DNA of 64,000 nt from Sporosarcina luteola (GCA_014204635.1 JACHLS010000005.1:186001-250000); one strand, 5' to 3'; numbered from the stretch's first letter, positions 50,083 to 59,850 are shown. Notes: generated by a model not told the origin, from the letters alone. Translations and numbers: made by a program.

Positions 50083-50537
50083 GTTTTCCTCCAATGTTTT
50101 ATATTGAATACTGTTATGACAATCTATAGAGCATCATAGGTAATATCCAGCGCCCAAATGATACTTTGGACTTCTATATCCCCTATTTATTTTATGTCTT
50201 TCGTATGAGTATCCATTAACATTTTACTATTAAAAAATGACAAAAGTCTACATAATTATATATATTTTTTAATTTATTCTTTTAATAAACGACAAGCAGT
50301 TCTCAAATAACAATGTATGGTGAATTCTTACTCTTTTTATCATTCGCTGATCTGAGGACCTAAGACACCGGGGGACCAGACGTATGGGGCGTAAATTCTA
50401 CGTTTTCAAGTCTATCGTATAATTTTAATTTACTATACAATTATAGTACATTGTATAAACAGAGGAACTCCCAGCAAGAGTAGAGCCAATAGCTCATATT
50501 TGGTTGGGATTTTGGAGAAAGTTGGAGGTTGCCCACT
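50083..50537. other. Divergent intergenic region between chemoreceptor and GntR genes
   Basis: This 455-base AT-rich region carries the promoters of both genes and the GntR operator candidate at 50434-50457. A TATAAT-like element (GTATAATTT, about 50418) lies just left of that palindrome. Nothing else is recognised. Confidence 0.5.
50434..50457. promoter_or_regulatory. GntR operator candidate upstream of its own gene
   Basis: TATACAAT and ATTGTATA form a perfect 8-bp inverted repeat with an 8-base centre, just downstream of a TATAAT-like element and about 80 bases before the GntR start. FCD-type GntR proteins bind short AT-rich palindromes of the GTA...TAC kind. A related palindrome lies upstream of the next gene. 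Confidence 0.6.
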
Positions 50538-51185
50538 ATGAGTAAATATTTGCTATTGACGGACCACGTCTATAACTATATTGTCGAACAGATCAATAAC
50601 GGCGAACTGATTGCCGGAAGCAAGGTAAATGAAAGCGCTATCAGTGAGGCGTTAAAAGTGAGCAGGACGCCGGTCCGCGAAGCATTGATTCAACTGTCCG
50701 CAGATGGTTTACTGGAAAATGTCCCGCGAAAAGGGTTCATAATCAAAAAACTAACAAAGGAAGAGGCAAAGGAAACCTTTTTTATCATTGGCGCATTAGA
50801 TGGCTTGGCTGCTTCTCTGACAGCTCCCTTACTGACCGAAAAGCATTATAAAGAAATGGAGTTTTATATCCAAAGTATCGACTTGGCCATTAACACAGAG
50901 AATTTCGCTATGTACCATAAAATGCAGGAAGCATTTCATCACGTGTATTTATCGCTTTGTCCGAATCGGAGCCTAGTCAACTTGCTGCTCCAGTTAGAGA
51001 GAAAGTTCTTGAAAAACATGGATGGCTTGGGAGATGCGGAATTTACCAAGCAACGGCTGACAGAGACGAATAATGAGCATCGAAAAATGGTCGAACTATT
51101 TAGAGCGGGTAATACAGCCGAATTAGAACAATATATGAAAGAAGTTCATTGGAATGTAAAAAAAGCGGAAATCATACCGTTGTAA
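50538..51185 (+). CDS. GntR family (FadR/FCD subgroup) regulator
   Basis: Transcription factor of 215 residues. N-terminal winged helix (residues about 8-70: NGELIAGSKVNESAISEALKVSRTPVREAL), C-terminal all-helical FCD-like ligand domain (about 80-210) with conserved metal-site residues in the pattern YHKMQEAFHHVY and NNEHRKMVELF. FCD regulators respond to carboxylic acids. The ATG at 50538 has GGAGG 9 bases upstream. It precedes the M20-YfcC-M20 genes and related palindromes occur upstream of both transcription units, so it is their probable regulator. Confidence 0.85.
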   Translation: MSKYLLLTDHVYNYIVEQINNGELIAGSKVNESAISEALKVSRTPVREALIQLSADGLLENVPRKGFIIKKLTKEEAKETFFIIGALDGLAASLTAPLLTEKHYKEMEFYIQSIDLAINTENFAMYHKMQEAFHHVYLSLCPNRSLVNLLLQLERKFLKNMDGLGDAEFTKQRLTETNNEHRKMVELFRAGNTAELEQYMKEVHWNVKKAEIIPL

Positions 51186-51348
51186 TGAACTATCAGTTTA
51201 CTAGCAAGCTCCAAGTCACTTGGCATGCTTGCTTTTTCTTTTGCTCTTTTATGTCCTCTCCTATAGAAATCAGCCATGTCTATGTTATGACCCCATCCAA
51301 CATGACCATATTTCAGAAGGATTTTTTTATTGAAAATCCAAAAATATA

Positions 51349-51370
51349 ATGTACAATATACAATATACAT
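51349..51370. promoter_or_regulatory. Second GntR operator candidate, before the M20 gene
   Basis: ATGTA and TACAT flank CAATATACAATA, giving an imperfect palindrome built from the same TACAAT/ATTGTA elements as the site before the GntR gene. It lies about 55 bases upstream of the first M20 gene. Confidence 0.5.
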
Positions 51371-51425
51371 CGCAATGTAAAATTTAGTTTTGCGAAATCC
51401 ATATCACCATAGGGGATGTTACAAC

Positions 51426-52544
51426 TTGAATAGTCAAAATTATAAATTAGCTGTGAATCTTAGACATGAACTGCACCAACATCCTGAGCTGTCAAACGAA
51501 GAAGTGTGGACAAAGCAACACTTAATAGACTTTTTGCAAACGCATACATCTAATCTTGAAATAGTCGATAAAGGAACTTGGTTTTATGCGATTTATCATG
51601 CTGGAGAAGGAAAACGGAATATTGCATTCCGTGCTGATTTTGATGCTCTTCCTATGGATGAAGTGATCGACGTGCCATGGGCATCCAAGTTTCCCGGCAA
51701 AGCACATAAATGTGGTCACGATGGACACTCTGCGACACTAGCGGGGTTTGCTCTTGAAGTAGATCAATTAGGGGCGGATCATAACATTTTCTTTCTTTTC
51801 CAGCCAGCTGAAGAGACTGGTGATGGAGCGATTCAATGCGTTGACCTCATTAAAGATCATCAGATTGATGAAATTTTCGCCTACCATAATATGAGCGGTC
51901 TTCCTTTCAAAACAGTCGCACTTAAGGACGGCACACAATTTTGCGCATCCAAAGGAATGACGATTCATATGGAGGGTGCCCCGGCTCATGCGAGTCAGCC
52001 AGAGACGGGTATCAATCCTTCTTTCGCCATCGCGGCTATTGTGAATGAAATTCCGAAGTTCATTGCAGAGGATAAGAATAAAGGGCTCGTCCTTTGTACG
52101 ATTGTTCAAATCGATATAGGTGAGAAGGCATTTGGCATCGCTGCCTCAAAAGGTGATCTTCGCATGACTATTCGTGCTCTTTACGAAGAAGAAATGGACA
52201 AGCTGCAGGAGAACTTGGAAACACTCGCGAAGGAGCAGGCGGAAAAATACGGCTTGCGGGTCAGTTTCTCCTATAACGATGAATTTCCAGAGACAGCGAA
52301 CCATAAAGAAAGTGCGGACAAAATCCGTCAAGTCGCACAGGAGAAAGGAATGGCTTTCCACGAAATGGAGGAAGCATTCCGCGGATCGGAAGACTACGGC
52401 CACTTTACAAAGTTGACGAAAGGCGCCTACTGCCTGATCGGGAACGGTGAAGAATATCCGAATGTCCATACGCACGAATTTGATTTCCGGGACGAACTGA
52501 TAGAAACCGGAGTTGAACTATTCAAGGGGCTTGTCGGATTGTAA
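51426..52544 (+). CDS. M20 family amidohydrolase/aminoacylase (1)
   Basis: Zinc-dependent hydrolase of 372 residues, M20D subgroup. It starts LRHELHQHPELS, with the metal-binding CGHDGHSA (about residues 96-103), the catalytic Glu pair FQPAEETGDGA, HASQPETGINPS in the dimerisation lobe and GSEDYGHF near the end. Such enzymes split N-acyl amino acids or aryl-amino acid conjugates. The start is a TTG at 51426 with AGGGG upstream; a nearer ATG is out of frame. First gene of the operon M20-yfcC-M20. Confidence 0.85.
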   Translation: MNSQNYKLAVNLRHELHQHPELSNEEVWTKQHLIDFLQTHTSNLEIVDKGTWFYAIYHAGEGKRNIAFRADFDALPMDEVIDVPWASKFPGKAHKCGHDGHSATLAGFALEVDQLGADHNIFFLFQPAEETGDGAIQCVDLIKDHQIDEIFAYHNMSGLPFKTVALKDGTQFCASKGMTIHMEGAPAHASQPETGINPSFAIAAIVNEIPKFIAEDKNKGLVLCTIVQIDIGEKAFGIAASKGDLRMTIRALYEEEMDKLQENLETLAKEQAEKYGLRVSFSYNDEFPETANHKESADKIRQVAQEKGMAFHEMEEAFRGSEDYGHFTKLTKGAYCLIGNGEEYPNVHTHEFDFRDELIETGVELFKGLVGL

Positions 52545-52578
52545 TTTCTTATAGATAGAGGAATCGGGAGGAAATGAC

Positions 52579-53991
52579 ATGTCAAAGAAAGAGAAACCAA
52601 AGGGGATCAATTTTCCGCACGTTTATATTATGTTTCTACTCGTTATGTTGTTAGTAGTGGCACTCTCTTGGATTGTACCAAGCGGGCAATATGAACGTGT
52701 GGTGGATCCTGAAACCGGGATTACAAAATTGAATACTGAAGTGTTCAACTATGTCGATACAGAAAAACCGATCGGCTTCATGGACTTCTTTACTGCATTG
52801 CATAAAGGCGTCGTCCAGTCCGGCGATATTATTGTCATGTTGCTTTTTGCAAGCGGTGCGCTTTACATCCTGGAAAAATCCGGCGCGATTGCAGCAGGCA
52901 TCCATAAATTGCTGCGCATTGCAGGCGGAAAAGAAAAGCTGATCATCTTCGCCCTGCTCACGCTGTTCGCCATTTTAGGAACAATCGGTTTTGGTGAAGG
53001 CGGCATTCCGTTCATCCCATTGGCAATGGCTGTCGTTATGGGAATGGGGTATGACCGGATCACCGCGTTCGCCACGTCTACTATTGGCCTTGCGATCGGG
53101 TTCACAGCAGGCGTCGTGAATTTTTATACGACTGGCGTGAGCCAATCAATCGTTGGCTTGCCGATCTATTCGGGTCTTGGTTTCCGGATTATTTCATTAA
53201 TCGTCTTCCTGGCCATCTCGATCATTTACATTATGCGTTATGCCAATAAAACGAAAGCTGATCCATCAAAGAGCCTTGTCTTTGAAGAATACAGAGAACA
53301 ACTGGCAAATACGAAACAAGCCGAGTATGTAGAAGAAGCATTCACTTGGCCAAGAAAGCTGGCCTTGCTCGGATTGGTCGTTGTACTCGTCGGCAGTGCA
53401 TTCGGTGCCATCAAGCTTGGCTGGGGAATGCCGGAGCTTTCAGCCGTCTATGCGATCTATGCGGTCTTTCTTGTTATCATTTTGCGTTTGAATCCAAGTG
53501 AAGCCGCCGAAACGTTCGGGACGGGGGCAGCAAGACTCCTCCCAACAGGGCTTGCTATCGGGTTTGCCCGTTCTGTCATGATTTTAATGGACCAAGCTCA
53601 AATCATCGATACGGCGGTCCATTCTTTGTCGGGATTACTAAGCAACACAGGCTCGATCATTACATTGCTTGTTCTGTTCGTCGTTGTCATTTTCTTCAAC
53701 TTCTTCGTAGTGTCCGGCAGCGGCAAAGCGATGATTCTAATGCCGATCATGGGACCTTTAGGAAAAATCCTCGGCATCAATCAGCAAGTCATGGTTGTCG
53801 TGTATCAGTTCGGAGATGGGTTTACAAACTACTTATGGCCAACGTCCGGTGGATTAATGGCTGCGCTCGGCATGTCGAATGTAAACTATGCCGACTGGGT
53901 AAAGTTTTCGTTGAAACTCTTCCTATTATTGCATTTCGCCGCGTTCATTTTAATCATCATTGCACATTATATCGGGTTGGGGCCGGCGTAA
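52579..53991 (+). CDS. yfcC: YfcC family transporter (DcuC-like)
   Basis: Polytopic transporter of 470 residues with 11-13 helices. It has the YfcC/DcuC/ArgE-type features: WIVPSGQYERV early, GFGEGGIPFIPLAMAVVMGMGYDRITA in the middle, a re-entrant second half with AARLLPTGLAIGFARSVMILMDQ, and SGSGKAMILMPIMGPLGKILG. Relatives move di/tricarboxylates, amino acids and arginine-type solutes. Placed between two M20 hydrolases, it probably imports their substrate. ATG with GGGAGG 7 bases upstream. Confidence 0.88.
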   Translation: MSKKEKPKGINFPHVYIMFLLVMLLVVALSWIVPSGQYERVVDPETGITKLNTEVFNYVDTEKPIGFMDFFTALHKGVVQSGDIIVMLLFASGALYILEKSGAIAAGIHKLLRIAGGKEKLIIFALLTLFAILGTIGFGEGGIPFIPLAMAVVMGMGYDRITAFATSTIGLAIGFTAGVVNFYTTGVSQSIVGLPIYSGLGFRIISLIVFLAISIIYIMRYANKTKADPSKSLVFEEYREQLANTKQAEYVEEAFTWPRKLALLGLVVVLVGSAFGAIKLGWGMPELSAVYAIYAVFLVIILRLNPSEAAETFGTGAARLLPTGLAIGFARSVMILMDQAQIIDTAVHSLSGLLSNTGSIITLLVLFVVVIFFNFFVVSGSGKAMILMPIMGPLGKILGINQQVMVVVYQFGDGFTNYLWPTSGGLMAALGMSNVNYADWVKFSLKLFLLLHFAAFILIIIAHYIGLGPA

Positions 53992-54062
53992 ACACCGTAA
54001 CCACCTGATACTAGGAAGATCACCAGCTCATTCAATCTAGCAAATAAGAAAGGGATGTCGTC

Positions 54063-55286
54063 ATGATCAATCTTTTTGAAGAATCAAAGGCGTACGAAGA
54101 ACAAATCATTCAGGACCGCCGCTATTTACATCAGCATCCTGAGATTGGATTTGATTTGCCAAATACCCAGAAGTATATCCAGCAACGGCTGGATGAAATG
54201 GGGATTGCCTATAAGCAATGCGGGAAAGTGCCGCCTGAAGTGAAAGAAAAGTATGCGAGAGCCGGTTTTGGTGAACAGGACAAATGCACGGGCGTTGTCG
54301 CAACAATCGGACAAGGTTCTCCATGTATTCTGCTCCGTGCCGATATGGACGCGCTGCCTATACAAGAAGAGGTAGAGTCGGAGTTCAAGTCAAAAAAGGA
54401 CGGCAGGATGCACGCTTGCGGTCATGATTCCCATGTAGCGATGTTGCTCGGGGCGGCTCAACTGCTTAAAAAGCATGAAGCTGAGCTAAAAGGAACAGTC
54501 AAATTATTTTTCCAGCCTGGGGAAGAATGGGGCTACGGTTCGAAGTTAATGATCGACGATGGCGCATTGGAAAACCCGAAAGTAGATGCGGCATTCGGCA
54601 TTCATATCATGCCCGACCAAGAAGCAGGAACATTGTCTGTCAGCAAAGGGACCCTGTCGCAAGCAATGGATACGTATATTGTCGATATCCAAGGCTATGG
54701 CGGACACAGCTCCCAGCCGCATAAGACGATTGATGCAAATATGATTATGAACCAGCTTTATACGAGTCTCAATCTCTTGATGACGCGGGAAGCCGACCCA
54801 AGCCAAAGTGTCACGTTCTCCGTCGGATCCATGAGCGGCGGCACCGTAACGAATGTTATTCCAGAAAAGGCCGTGCTCAGCGGTAATATGAGGAGCTATG
54901 ATCAAAAGACGCGGGACCATCTCTGTGAACGCATCCCGGAAATGATCGACCATGTTGTCAAAGCGTGGCGCGGCGAATATAGCACAACCGAGTTCCACAC
55001 ACCGACGACGTACAATGACCCAGAGTTTGTCGATTCCATCACTCCGTTTCTGGAGCAAGTGATGGGATCTGATAAGATAGCCGATCACGGAGTCCTCAGC
55101 GGTTCCGAAGATTTCTCTTATATTTCCCAAGCAGTACCATCTGCCTTTGTCATCTTAGGGACAGGCCAAGAAGGAGAAGCGCCGGTTCATAATCCTCGCA
55201 TGAAGCAAAATGAGGAGATCTTCAAGTATGGGGCGGCTCTTCATGCCAATGTAGCAATACGTTGGTTAGAATCACAACATAATTAA
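54063..55286 (+). CDS. M20 family amidohydrolase/aminoacylase (2)
   Basis: Zinc hydrolase of 407 residues, paralogue of the first. HQHPEIGFDLPNT start, metal ligands in HACGHDSHVAM, catalytic FQPGEEWGYGSK, dimer-lobe GYGGHSSQPHKTIDAN and end GSEDFSYI then HNPRMK. The last His and the other ligands are in place, so it should be active. In AbgA/AbgB-type systems two M20 proteins act as a heterodimer on p-aminobenzoyl-glutamate; that is one option here. ATG with AAAGGG 8 bases upstream. Confidence 0.87.
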   Translation: MINLFEESKAYEEQIIQDRRYLHQHPEIGFDLPNTQKYIQQRLDEMGIAYKQCGKVPPEVKEKYARAGFGEQDKCTGVVATIGQGSPCILLRADMDALPIQEEVESEFKSKKDGRMHACGHDSHVAMLLGAAQLLKKHEAELKGTVKLFFQPGEEWGYGSKLMIDDGALENPKVDAAFGIHIMPDQEAGTLSVSKGTLSQAMDTYIVDIQGYGGHSSQPHKTIDANMIMNQLYTSLNLLMTREADPSQSVTFSVGSMSGGTVTNVIPEKAVLSGNMRSYDQKTRDHLCERIPEMIDHVVKAWRGEYSTTEFHTPTTYNDPEFVDSITPFLEQVMGSDKIADHGVLSGSEDFSYISQAVPSAFVILGTGQEGEAPVHNPRMKQNEEIFKYGAALHANVAIRWLESQHN

Positions 55287-55666
55287 ATGGACAAAATGAA
55301 TATGATGATTGAACCCAATTCCTTCAGCATGAATGCCAAACGGGGAATTGGGTTGATTTATTTTCTTTTAGCAGTATGTTCATTTCCTATGGAAGCAGAT
55401 TTATCTTATAATGATAGTAATAGACCAAAAACACTAGGATTCAGCTATGAATATTGCATCTAATCGCCACGACCATTCCATTTTAACTAACGAACAACCC
55501 CTATAACTCACGTAGATGCTGCGCAAAAAAATTATTGATGGTATAGCTAGCAACTTATAGGTATAAGATGACGTTAGATAGGTAAAGAGTTTTCTGATTG
55601 GGTAAAAAATACTGACCAAAGTGTCACGGGTGTTAATACTATAGGATACGAGGGGTTTATATTTAA
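55287..55666. other. Gap between the M20 operon and the AI-2E transporter
   Basis: This 380-base gap holds the terminator at 55312-55354 and a stretch with several stop-broken frames on both strands. No RNA gene or repeat is recognised, and no clear promoter beyond scattered AT-rich elements. Confidence 0.5.
55312..55354 (+). terminator. Terminator of the M20-yfcC-M20 operon
   Basis: The 11-bp perfect stem AACCCAATTCC/GGAATTGGGTT is followed by GATTTATTTTCTTTT, 26 bases after the stop codon. Confidence 0.75.
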
Positions 55667-56710
55667 ATGGATACAATCATTGAGCTGTTCCGAAAAAAAG
55701 AAGTGAAACGCTTCATCATTTTTATCTTGATCATCATTGTGCTATTCAGCGTGCGAAGTATGATGAATCTTATTCTGCTTACTTTCATTTTTACCTTTTT
55801 AATGAACCGGCTCGTGGAATTCACGGCAAAACGTGTACGATTGAATCATAAACTGATTGTTATCTTGCTTTATACGTTTATCGTCGGCCTACTGACAGTC
55901 GCCATACTCAAATATTTACCACTTATCTCTTATGAAATTTCCCAGCTGGTTACACAAATAACGATTTTCTTTACCCATGCCCAAGAACATCCGCTGCTTG
56001 GCAATCTGGCAGCCTTCATCTCCATGGATAAGATAAATTCGTACATTGCGAATGGATTTTCGTTTGTTGTGAAGTACTTCTCTGATATTAGCAAAATAAG
56101 TATCCAGGTGATTATCGCATTGATTTTAAGCTTGTTTTTCCTACTGGAGAAACCACGCCTGATTGAGTTCACCAGCAAGTTTAAACAAAGCAAGATTGCA
56201 CCATTCTATTATGAGATTGAATTCTTCGGGAAAAAATTCTCCCAAACATTTGGAAAAGTGATCGAGGCCCAGTTCATCATCGCACTCGTCAATACGGCGT
56301 TATCCGTTATTATTTTGACAATTCTGGGTTATCCGCAAATTGTTGGATTGGCGATCATGATTTTCTTCCTTGGGCTCATCCCAGTGGCCGGGGTCATTAT
56401 TTCCTTGATTCCACTGACCATTATTGGTTTTACAATCGGCGGCGTTCTAACGGTTATCTACTTGCTTATTGCCGTGATGGTCATTCATGCGATTGAAGCG
56501 TACATTTTGAATCCGAAACTCATGTCGTCCAAAACGGATCTGCCCGTCTTCTACACATTCGTCGTACTGATTTTTTCGCAAAACTTCTTCGGCGTGTGGG
56601 GACTGATCATCGGGATCCCTGTCTTCGTCTTCCTTCTTGATATACTGGATGTAACGAACAAGGAACCTAAGCAGGTAACGGGAATAGCAAAAGACAAGAA
56701 GGATAAATGA
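55667..56710 (+). CDS. AI-2E family transporter
   Basis: Membrane protein of 347 residues with seven to eight helices and the AI-2E_transport family pattern: an early RSMMNLILLTFIFTFLMNRLV helix pair, central ALVNTALSVIILTILGYPQIVGLAIMIFFLGLIPVAGV, and the C-terminal LNPKLMSSKTDLPVFYTFVVLIFSQNFFGVWGLIIGIP. Members include exporters and Na+/H+ antiporters; the AI-2 name is often misleading. ATG with GAGGGG 11 bases upstream. A terminator overlaps the stop. Confidence 0.88.
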   Translation: MDTIIELFRKKEVKRFIIFILIIIVLFSVRSMMNLILLTFIFTFLMNRLVEFTAKRVRLNHKLIVILLYTFIVGLLTVAILKYLPLISYEISQLVTQITIFFTHAQEHPLLGNLAAFISMDKINSYIANGFSFVVKYFSDISKISIQVIIALILSLFFLLEKPRLIEFTSKFKQSKIAPFYYEIEFFGKKFSQTFGKVIEAQFIIALVNTALSVIILTILGYPQIVGLAIMIFFLGLIPVAGVIISLIPLTIIGFTIGGVLTVIYLLIAVMVIHAIEAYILNPKLMSSKTDLPVFYTFVVLIFSQNFFGVWGLIIGIPVFVFLLDILDVTNKEPKQVTGIAKDKKDK

Positions 56711-56724
56711 CATCCTTCTTGTCT
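56692..56724. terminator. Terminator between AI-2E gene and DUF4179 gene
   Basis: The 13-bp perfect stem AGACAAGAAGGAT/ATCCTTCTTGTCT overlaps the end of the AI-2E gene and is followed by GTTTTTTT on the plus side. The convergent gene ends at 56731. Confidence 0.85.
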
Positions 56725-56730
56725 GTTTTT

Positions 56731-58050
56731 TTATTTTATCGGAATACTCACATTGCCGTTGATGTAGGAAGGATAGGCAGTTAACGGCAGGCGAAGCGGA
56801 TTTGTATATTCTTCGTCTGGCAGATCAAATCCAAGGCTAATCTGATCATCCTCTACTATAGATATTTTTCCAGTCATAGTGTGAAGCTCTTTTCCATTAG
56901 CATCCATAATCGTTGAAAATGCGCCGTGATGATAGCCGGGTTCTCCTCTTAATTCAATTTCTATATATGGTCCATAGACAGCCAAATTGCTGAATCTCTG
57001 ATCTTTCGGCTGACGGATGATTTCCGCTTTCTCCGTGTCAATGATCAAGAAAGCATCTTCTCGATCCATCGCCATCAACTTGTTGAATTTCAATGTCAGG
57101 CGTTCACTTTCTTTGAAGTAGTTGCTCTGTAAGTAATAGGTATTCACATTCGGATTATCTGTACCTCTCGCTGTTACCCCATTTTGAATGGAAGTCCAAA
57201 TTTCTCCTTTTTCATCCTCCAGGCGCAAATCTTCAAAGCCAAAAATCTCCATGGAGTTCCCTTCATCAAATTCAATCTCAATAGCTGTTTTGATTGCTCC
57301 GATAGTGATGGAACGAACATGGATCTTCTGCCCTTGCACTTCGACTGTCTCATTGATGATATATTGTTCTTTCTTGACGGGCTTCAATTCGATTTGGAAT
57401 GGAATTTGTATTGTTTCTTTGCCCTCTTCATCAGGGGCATCTGAGATACTCGTTTCAAAAATCAACTCTTCCTCTGGAAGTTTTCCATCGAAATCCACTT
57501 CAACAGCAGCAGTTGAGTTTCTATCATCTGACATATTCCAAGTGACGGATAATGCGTTCGAAAGCTCGTGACCTGTTTTATCTAAAATACGAAAGTTGGT
57601 AAAGTAACGATTGGAAGACCTCGTCTTATTTTCTTCGGTTACAAAAGCGACTAAGCTTGTTTCATCGGTAATAATCCCTTCCAATGTCACTTTGGCATCA
57701 TCAGTTTCACCACTCACACCGATTGCCTGATAATGTTCATTTTCAATCGCCAGCTGCAAGCCTTTATTGTCTTGGATCAAATTTACAATGGCTGACATAC
57801 CTGGAATGGAGGCGATGGCATTTGCGAATGCCGGGGAGACACGTATGGATGTGATGAACGTAAACACCAAGATAGCTGCAGCGACAACCGTCCAGACCCC
57901 TCGTTTCCGAAACCAACGTCTCTGCTTGGCTTGCTTATGTCTGGCCCGCTCAAAGCCTTGTAAGATAGCATTTTCCAACGGGGCCTTCGGAATTTCTTGT
58001 TTCTCAATCGCTTCCTTCCACTTTTCCAAGTTCTTTTCATCCTCAAACAC
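56731..58050 (-). CDS. DUF4179 membrane protein, likely anti-sigma factor (second copy)
   Basis: Protein of 439 residues. The cytoplasmic N-terminus (about residues 1-48, ending HKQAKQRRWFRKRG) precedes one helix (WTVVAAAILVFTFITSI), the DUF4179 start AFANAIASIPGMSAIVNLI, and a large extracytoplasmic domain (about 90-439). It has the same architecture as the protein at 14427 but is 70 residues longer outside the membrane. GTG start with GAGAAGGA upstream overlaps the sigma gene by 8 bases. Predicted to hold the ECF sigma factor at the membrane. Confidence 0.8.
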   Translation of the reverse strand: MFEDEKNLEKWKEAIEKQEIPKAPLENAILQGFERARHKQAKQRRWFRKRGVWTVVAAAILVFTFITSIRVSPAFANAIASIPGMSAIVNLIQDNKGLQLAIENEHYQAIGVSGETDDAKVTLEGIITDETSLVAFVTEENKTRSSNRYFTNFRILDKTGHELSNALSVTWNMSDDRNSTAAVEVDFDGKLPEEELIFETSISDAPDEEGKETIQIPFQIELKPVKKEQYIINETVEVQGQKIHVRSITIGAIKTAIEIEFDEGNSMEIFGFEDLRLEDEKGEIWTSIQNGVTARGTDNPNVNTYYLQSNYFKESERLTLKFNKLMAMDREDAFLIIDTEKAEIIRQPKDQRFSNLAVYGPYIEIELRGEPGYHHGAFSTIMDANGKELHTMTGKISIVEDDQISLGFDLPDEEYTNPLRLPLTAYPSYINGNVSIPIK

Positions 58051-58564
58051 GGCGTCCTTCTCCCCTCTCCTCGAAAAATGCCCGCAGCAATTTGATCGCC
58101 TTATACAATCTTGTTTTTACGGTCCCTTCCGGTGTCGATGTCATATTCGCAATATCCTTAATTTTAATGTCATGCAAGTACTTCATATAGACCAATTGAC
58201 GATCTTTCTCGGATAAATGACTCAGTGCCTCTTCCACTTCCAGATACGTAAAGTCATCACTGATTCCTTTGACATGCACGACATCCTCATCCACTACAAA
58301 GCGCTTTTTCTTCTGGAGGACATCGTGGCAATAATTCATCATAATTCGAATGAGCCACGTCTTTGCATATTCCGGCATGCGCAAGGTCTTCATTTTCTCA
58401 TAAGCACGAAACGTCACTTCCTGAACTGCTTCCAATGCCTCTTCCTCATTCTTCAAATAAGCAAGCGCCGTCCGATACAGTGCCTTTTGATGCAGTAACA
58501 TCAATTGTAAAAAAGCATCATCATCCCCTCGGATCGCTTGATTCGCAAGTTCAATTTCCGTCAA
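58043..58564 (-). CDS. ECF RNA polymerase sigma factor (second pair)
   Basis: Sigma factor of 173 residues with regions 2 and 4. Region 2 is about residues 10-75 (DAFLQLMLLHQKALYRTALAYLKNEEEAL then YAKTWLIRIMMNYCHDVLQK as 2.3-2.4), region 4 about 110-165 (LSEKDRQLVYMKYLHDIKIKDIANMTSTPEGTVKTRL). SigW/SigM-like in size. The start is a TTG at 58564 with GGGGGTGGG upstream. A TGAAAC element about 75 bases upstream could be the -35 of an autoregulated ECF promoter, but no matching CGT -10 is clear. Confidence 0.88.
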   Translation of the reverse strand: MTEIELANQAIRGDDDAFLQLMLLHQKALYRTALAYLKNEEEALEAVQEVTFRAYEKMKTLRMPEYAKTWLIRIMMNYCHDVLQKKKRFVVDEDVVHVKGISDDFTYLEVEEALSHLSEKDRQLVYMKYLHDIKIKDIANMTSTPEGTVKTRLYKAIKLLRAFFEERGEGRRV

Positions 58565-58724
58565 TTTCCCACCCCCGACTGCGCCACTTATACATTAGAC
58601 CTCACAATCAACAAAAAGTTTTTGTTTCACGGGAAACATTTTAGAAGATTTTACAGCAACAACAAAATGCCAGGGACTGCTCTTCTGTCCCCGGCCGATA
58701 GAAATGATTGTTTTTTTAACTCCA

Positions 58725-59747
58725 TTATCCAAGCTTCAAGATTTTATCTAAAATGAGTTGGTTGGCATGTGCATCCTCTACTGTCGGTAAATCCTTATGT
58801 AAATGGTCCTCTGCAACATACTCATATATTTTTTCAAGAAAAGGATAGAATGCTGCGTAGTAACGTGCGGCTTCTCCAGATAGAGCATAGGGTATTTCTT
58901 TTACAGGCACCTCTACTTCTGCAAATGTCTCATTCGCCTTTGCTGCACAAAGTGTTTTATCATTGGTCAGAGTGATTGTTCCTAAACTCCCATACACTTT
59001 TAAACTGGAACCAAAACCATGCTGGATTCCGGTTATAACCTGAAGGGAAAAGGTAGAACGCCTTTTCATTGTACCGTGGATAAAAAATGCATCATCCGCA
59101 TCCCTATGTTCTTCTGCTCCTTCTGGAATATGTGTACTGGTTAAGCCAGAGATTGTTTCTACCTCATCTTCCGTCAGCCATCTTACACAATCCAACATAT
59201 GGGTTCCAACCGCACCTAACATTCCGCCAAAGAACTGCCTCTTCCCCATCCAACCTCTCTTTGCTGAATGAAGGCTTTGATACATCGGACTTGTGACATG
59301 GTATTCGGTATGAATAATTTCTCCAATTTCCTTATTGGAAATCATCTCTTTCATTTTTTGCCGGACAGGCAAGTACCTCCATTCAAAGTCGATCAAAACC
59401 TTTGTATTATATTTCTTGGATAACTGTAATAACTCTATGGATTCTTTGCTGTTCATTGTAAATGGCTTTTCACATACAACAGGAATTCTCATTTCGATGG
59501 CTTTCTTCACCATTTCAAAGTGATAAATAGGCATAGAACTTACAAATAGGAGGTCTAATTCCTCTCTATCCAACATTCTATTCCAATCCTTATAGTGCAA
59601 AGAGGAATGATCATCACGAATCAGTTTCGCGGGTAGTTCATGCCGATTCATCGTGCTCACGGCAGTTACGTTCATATTAGGATGAAGATTAACAAGCGGG
59701 GCTTGAACATGTAAGCCAAATCCCCCTCCTATGATTCCAACTCTCAT
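58725..59747 (-). CDS. Gfo/Idh/MocA family oxidoreductase (second copy)
   Basis: Dehydrogenase of 340 residues. Rossmann start GIIGGGFGLHVQ, strand-3 region LLFVSSMPIYHFEMVKKAIEM, conserved EKP in VVCEKPFTMN (about residue 95), and a substrate domain with GMLGAVGTHMLDCVRWL, where GxxxDxGxHxxD is the catalytic His motif. It differs clearly from the copy at 449. ATG 59747 has AAAGGAGGG 6 bases upstream. Stands alone; substrate unknown. Confidence 0.85.
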   Translation of the reverse strand: MRVGIIGGGFGLHVQAPLVNLHPNMNVTAVSTMNRHELPAKLIRDDHSSLHYKDWNRMLDREELDLLFVSSMPIYHFEMVKKAIEMRIPVVCEKPFTMNSKESIELLQLSKKYNTKVLIDFEWRYLPVRQKMKEMISNKEIGEIIHTEYHVTSPMYQSLHSAKRGWMGKRQFFGGMLGAVGTHMLDCVRWLTEDEVETISGLTSTHIPEGAEEHRDADDAFFIHGTMKRRSTFSLQVITGIQHGFGSSLKVYGSLGTITLTNDKTLCAAKANETFAEVEVPVKEIPYALSGEAARYYAAFYPFLEKIYEYVAEDHLHKDLPTVEDAHANQLILDKILKLG

Positions 59748-59850
59748 GAATACCCTCCTTTTACGAGAACCATAGCATGTACTTGGAGACTCATCCAGCA
59801 AAACTATTCATCCCCTTCATATGTTTAACATGGAGAATCCTCAAGGATTT

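Noticed and set aside
54546-55130. 194-codon minus-strand frame inside the second M20 gene
   Set aside because: Antisense shadow of a hydrolase whose metal ligands and start are clear.
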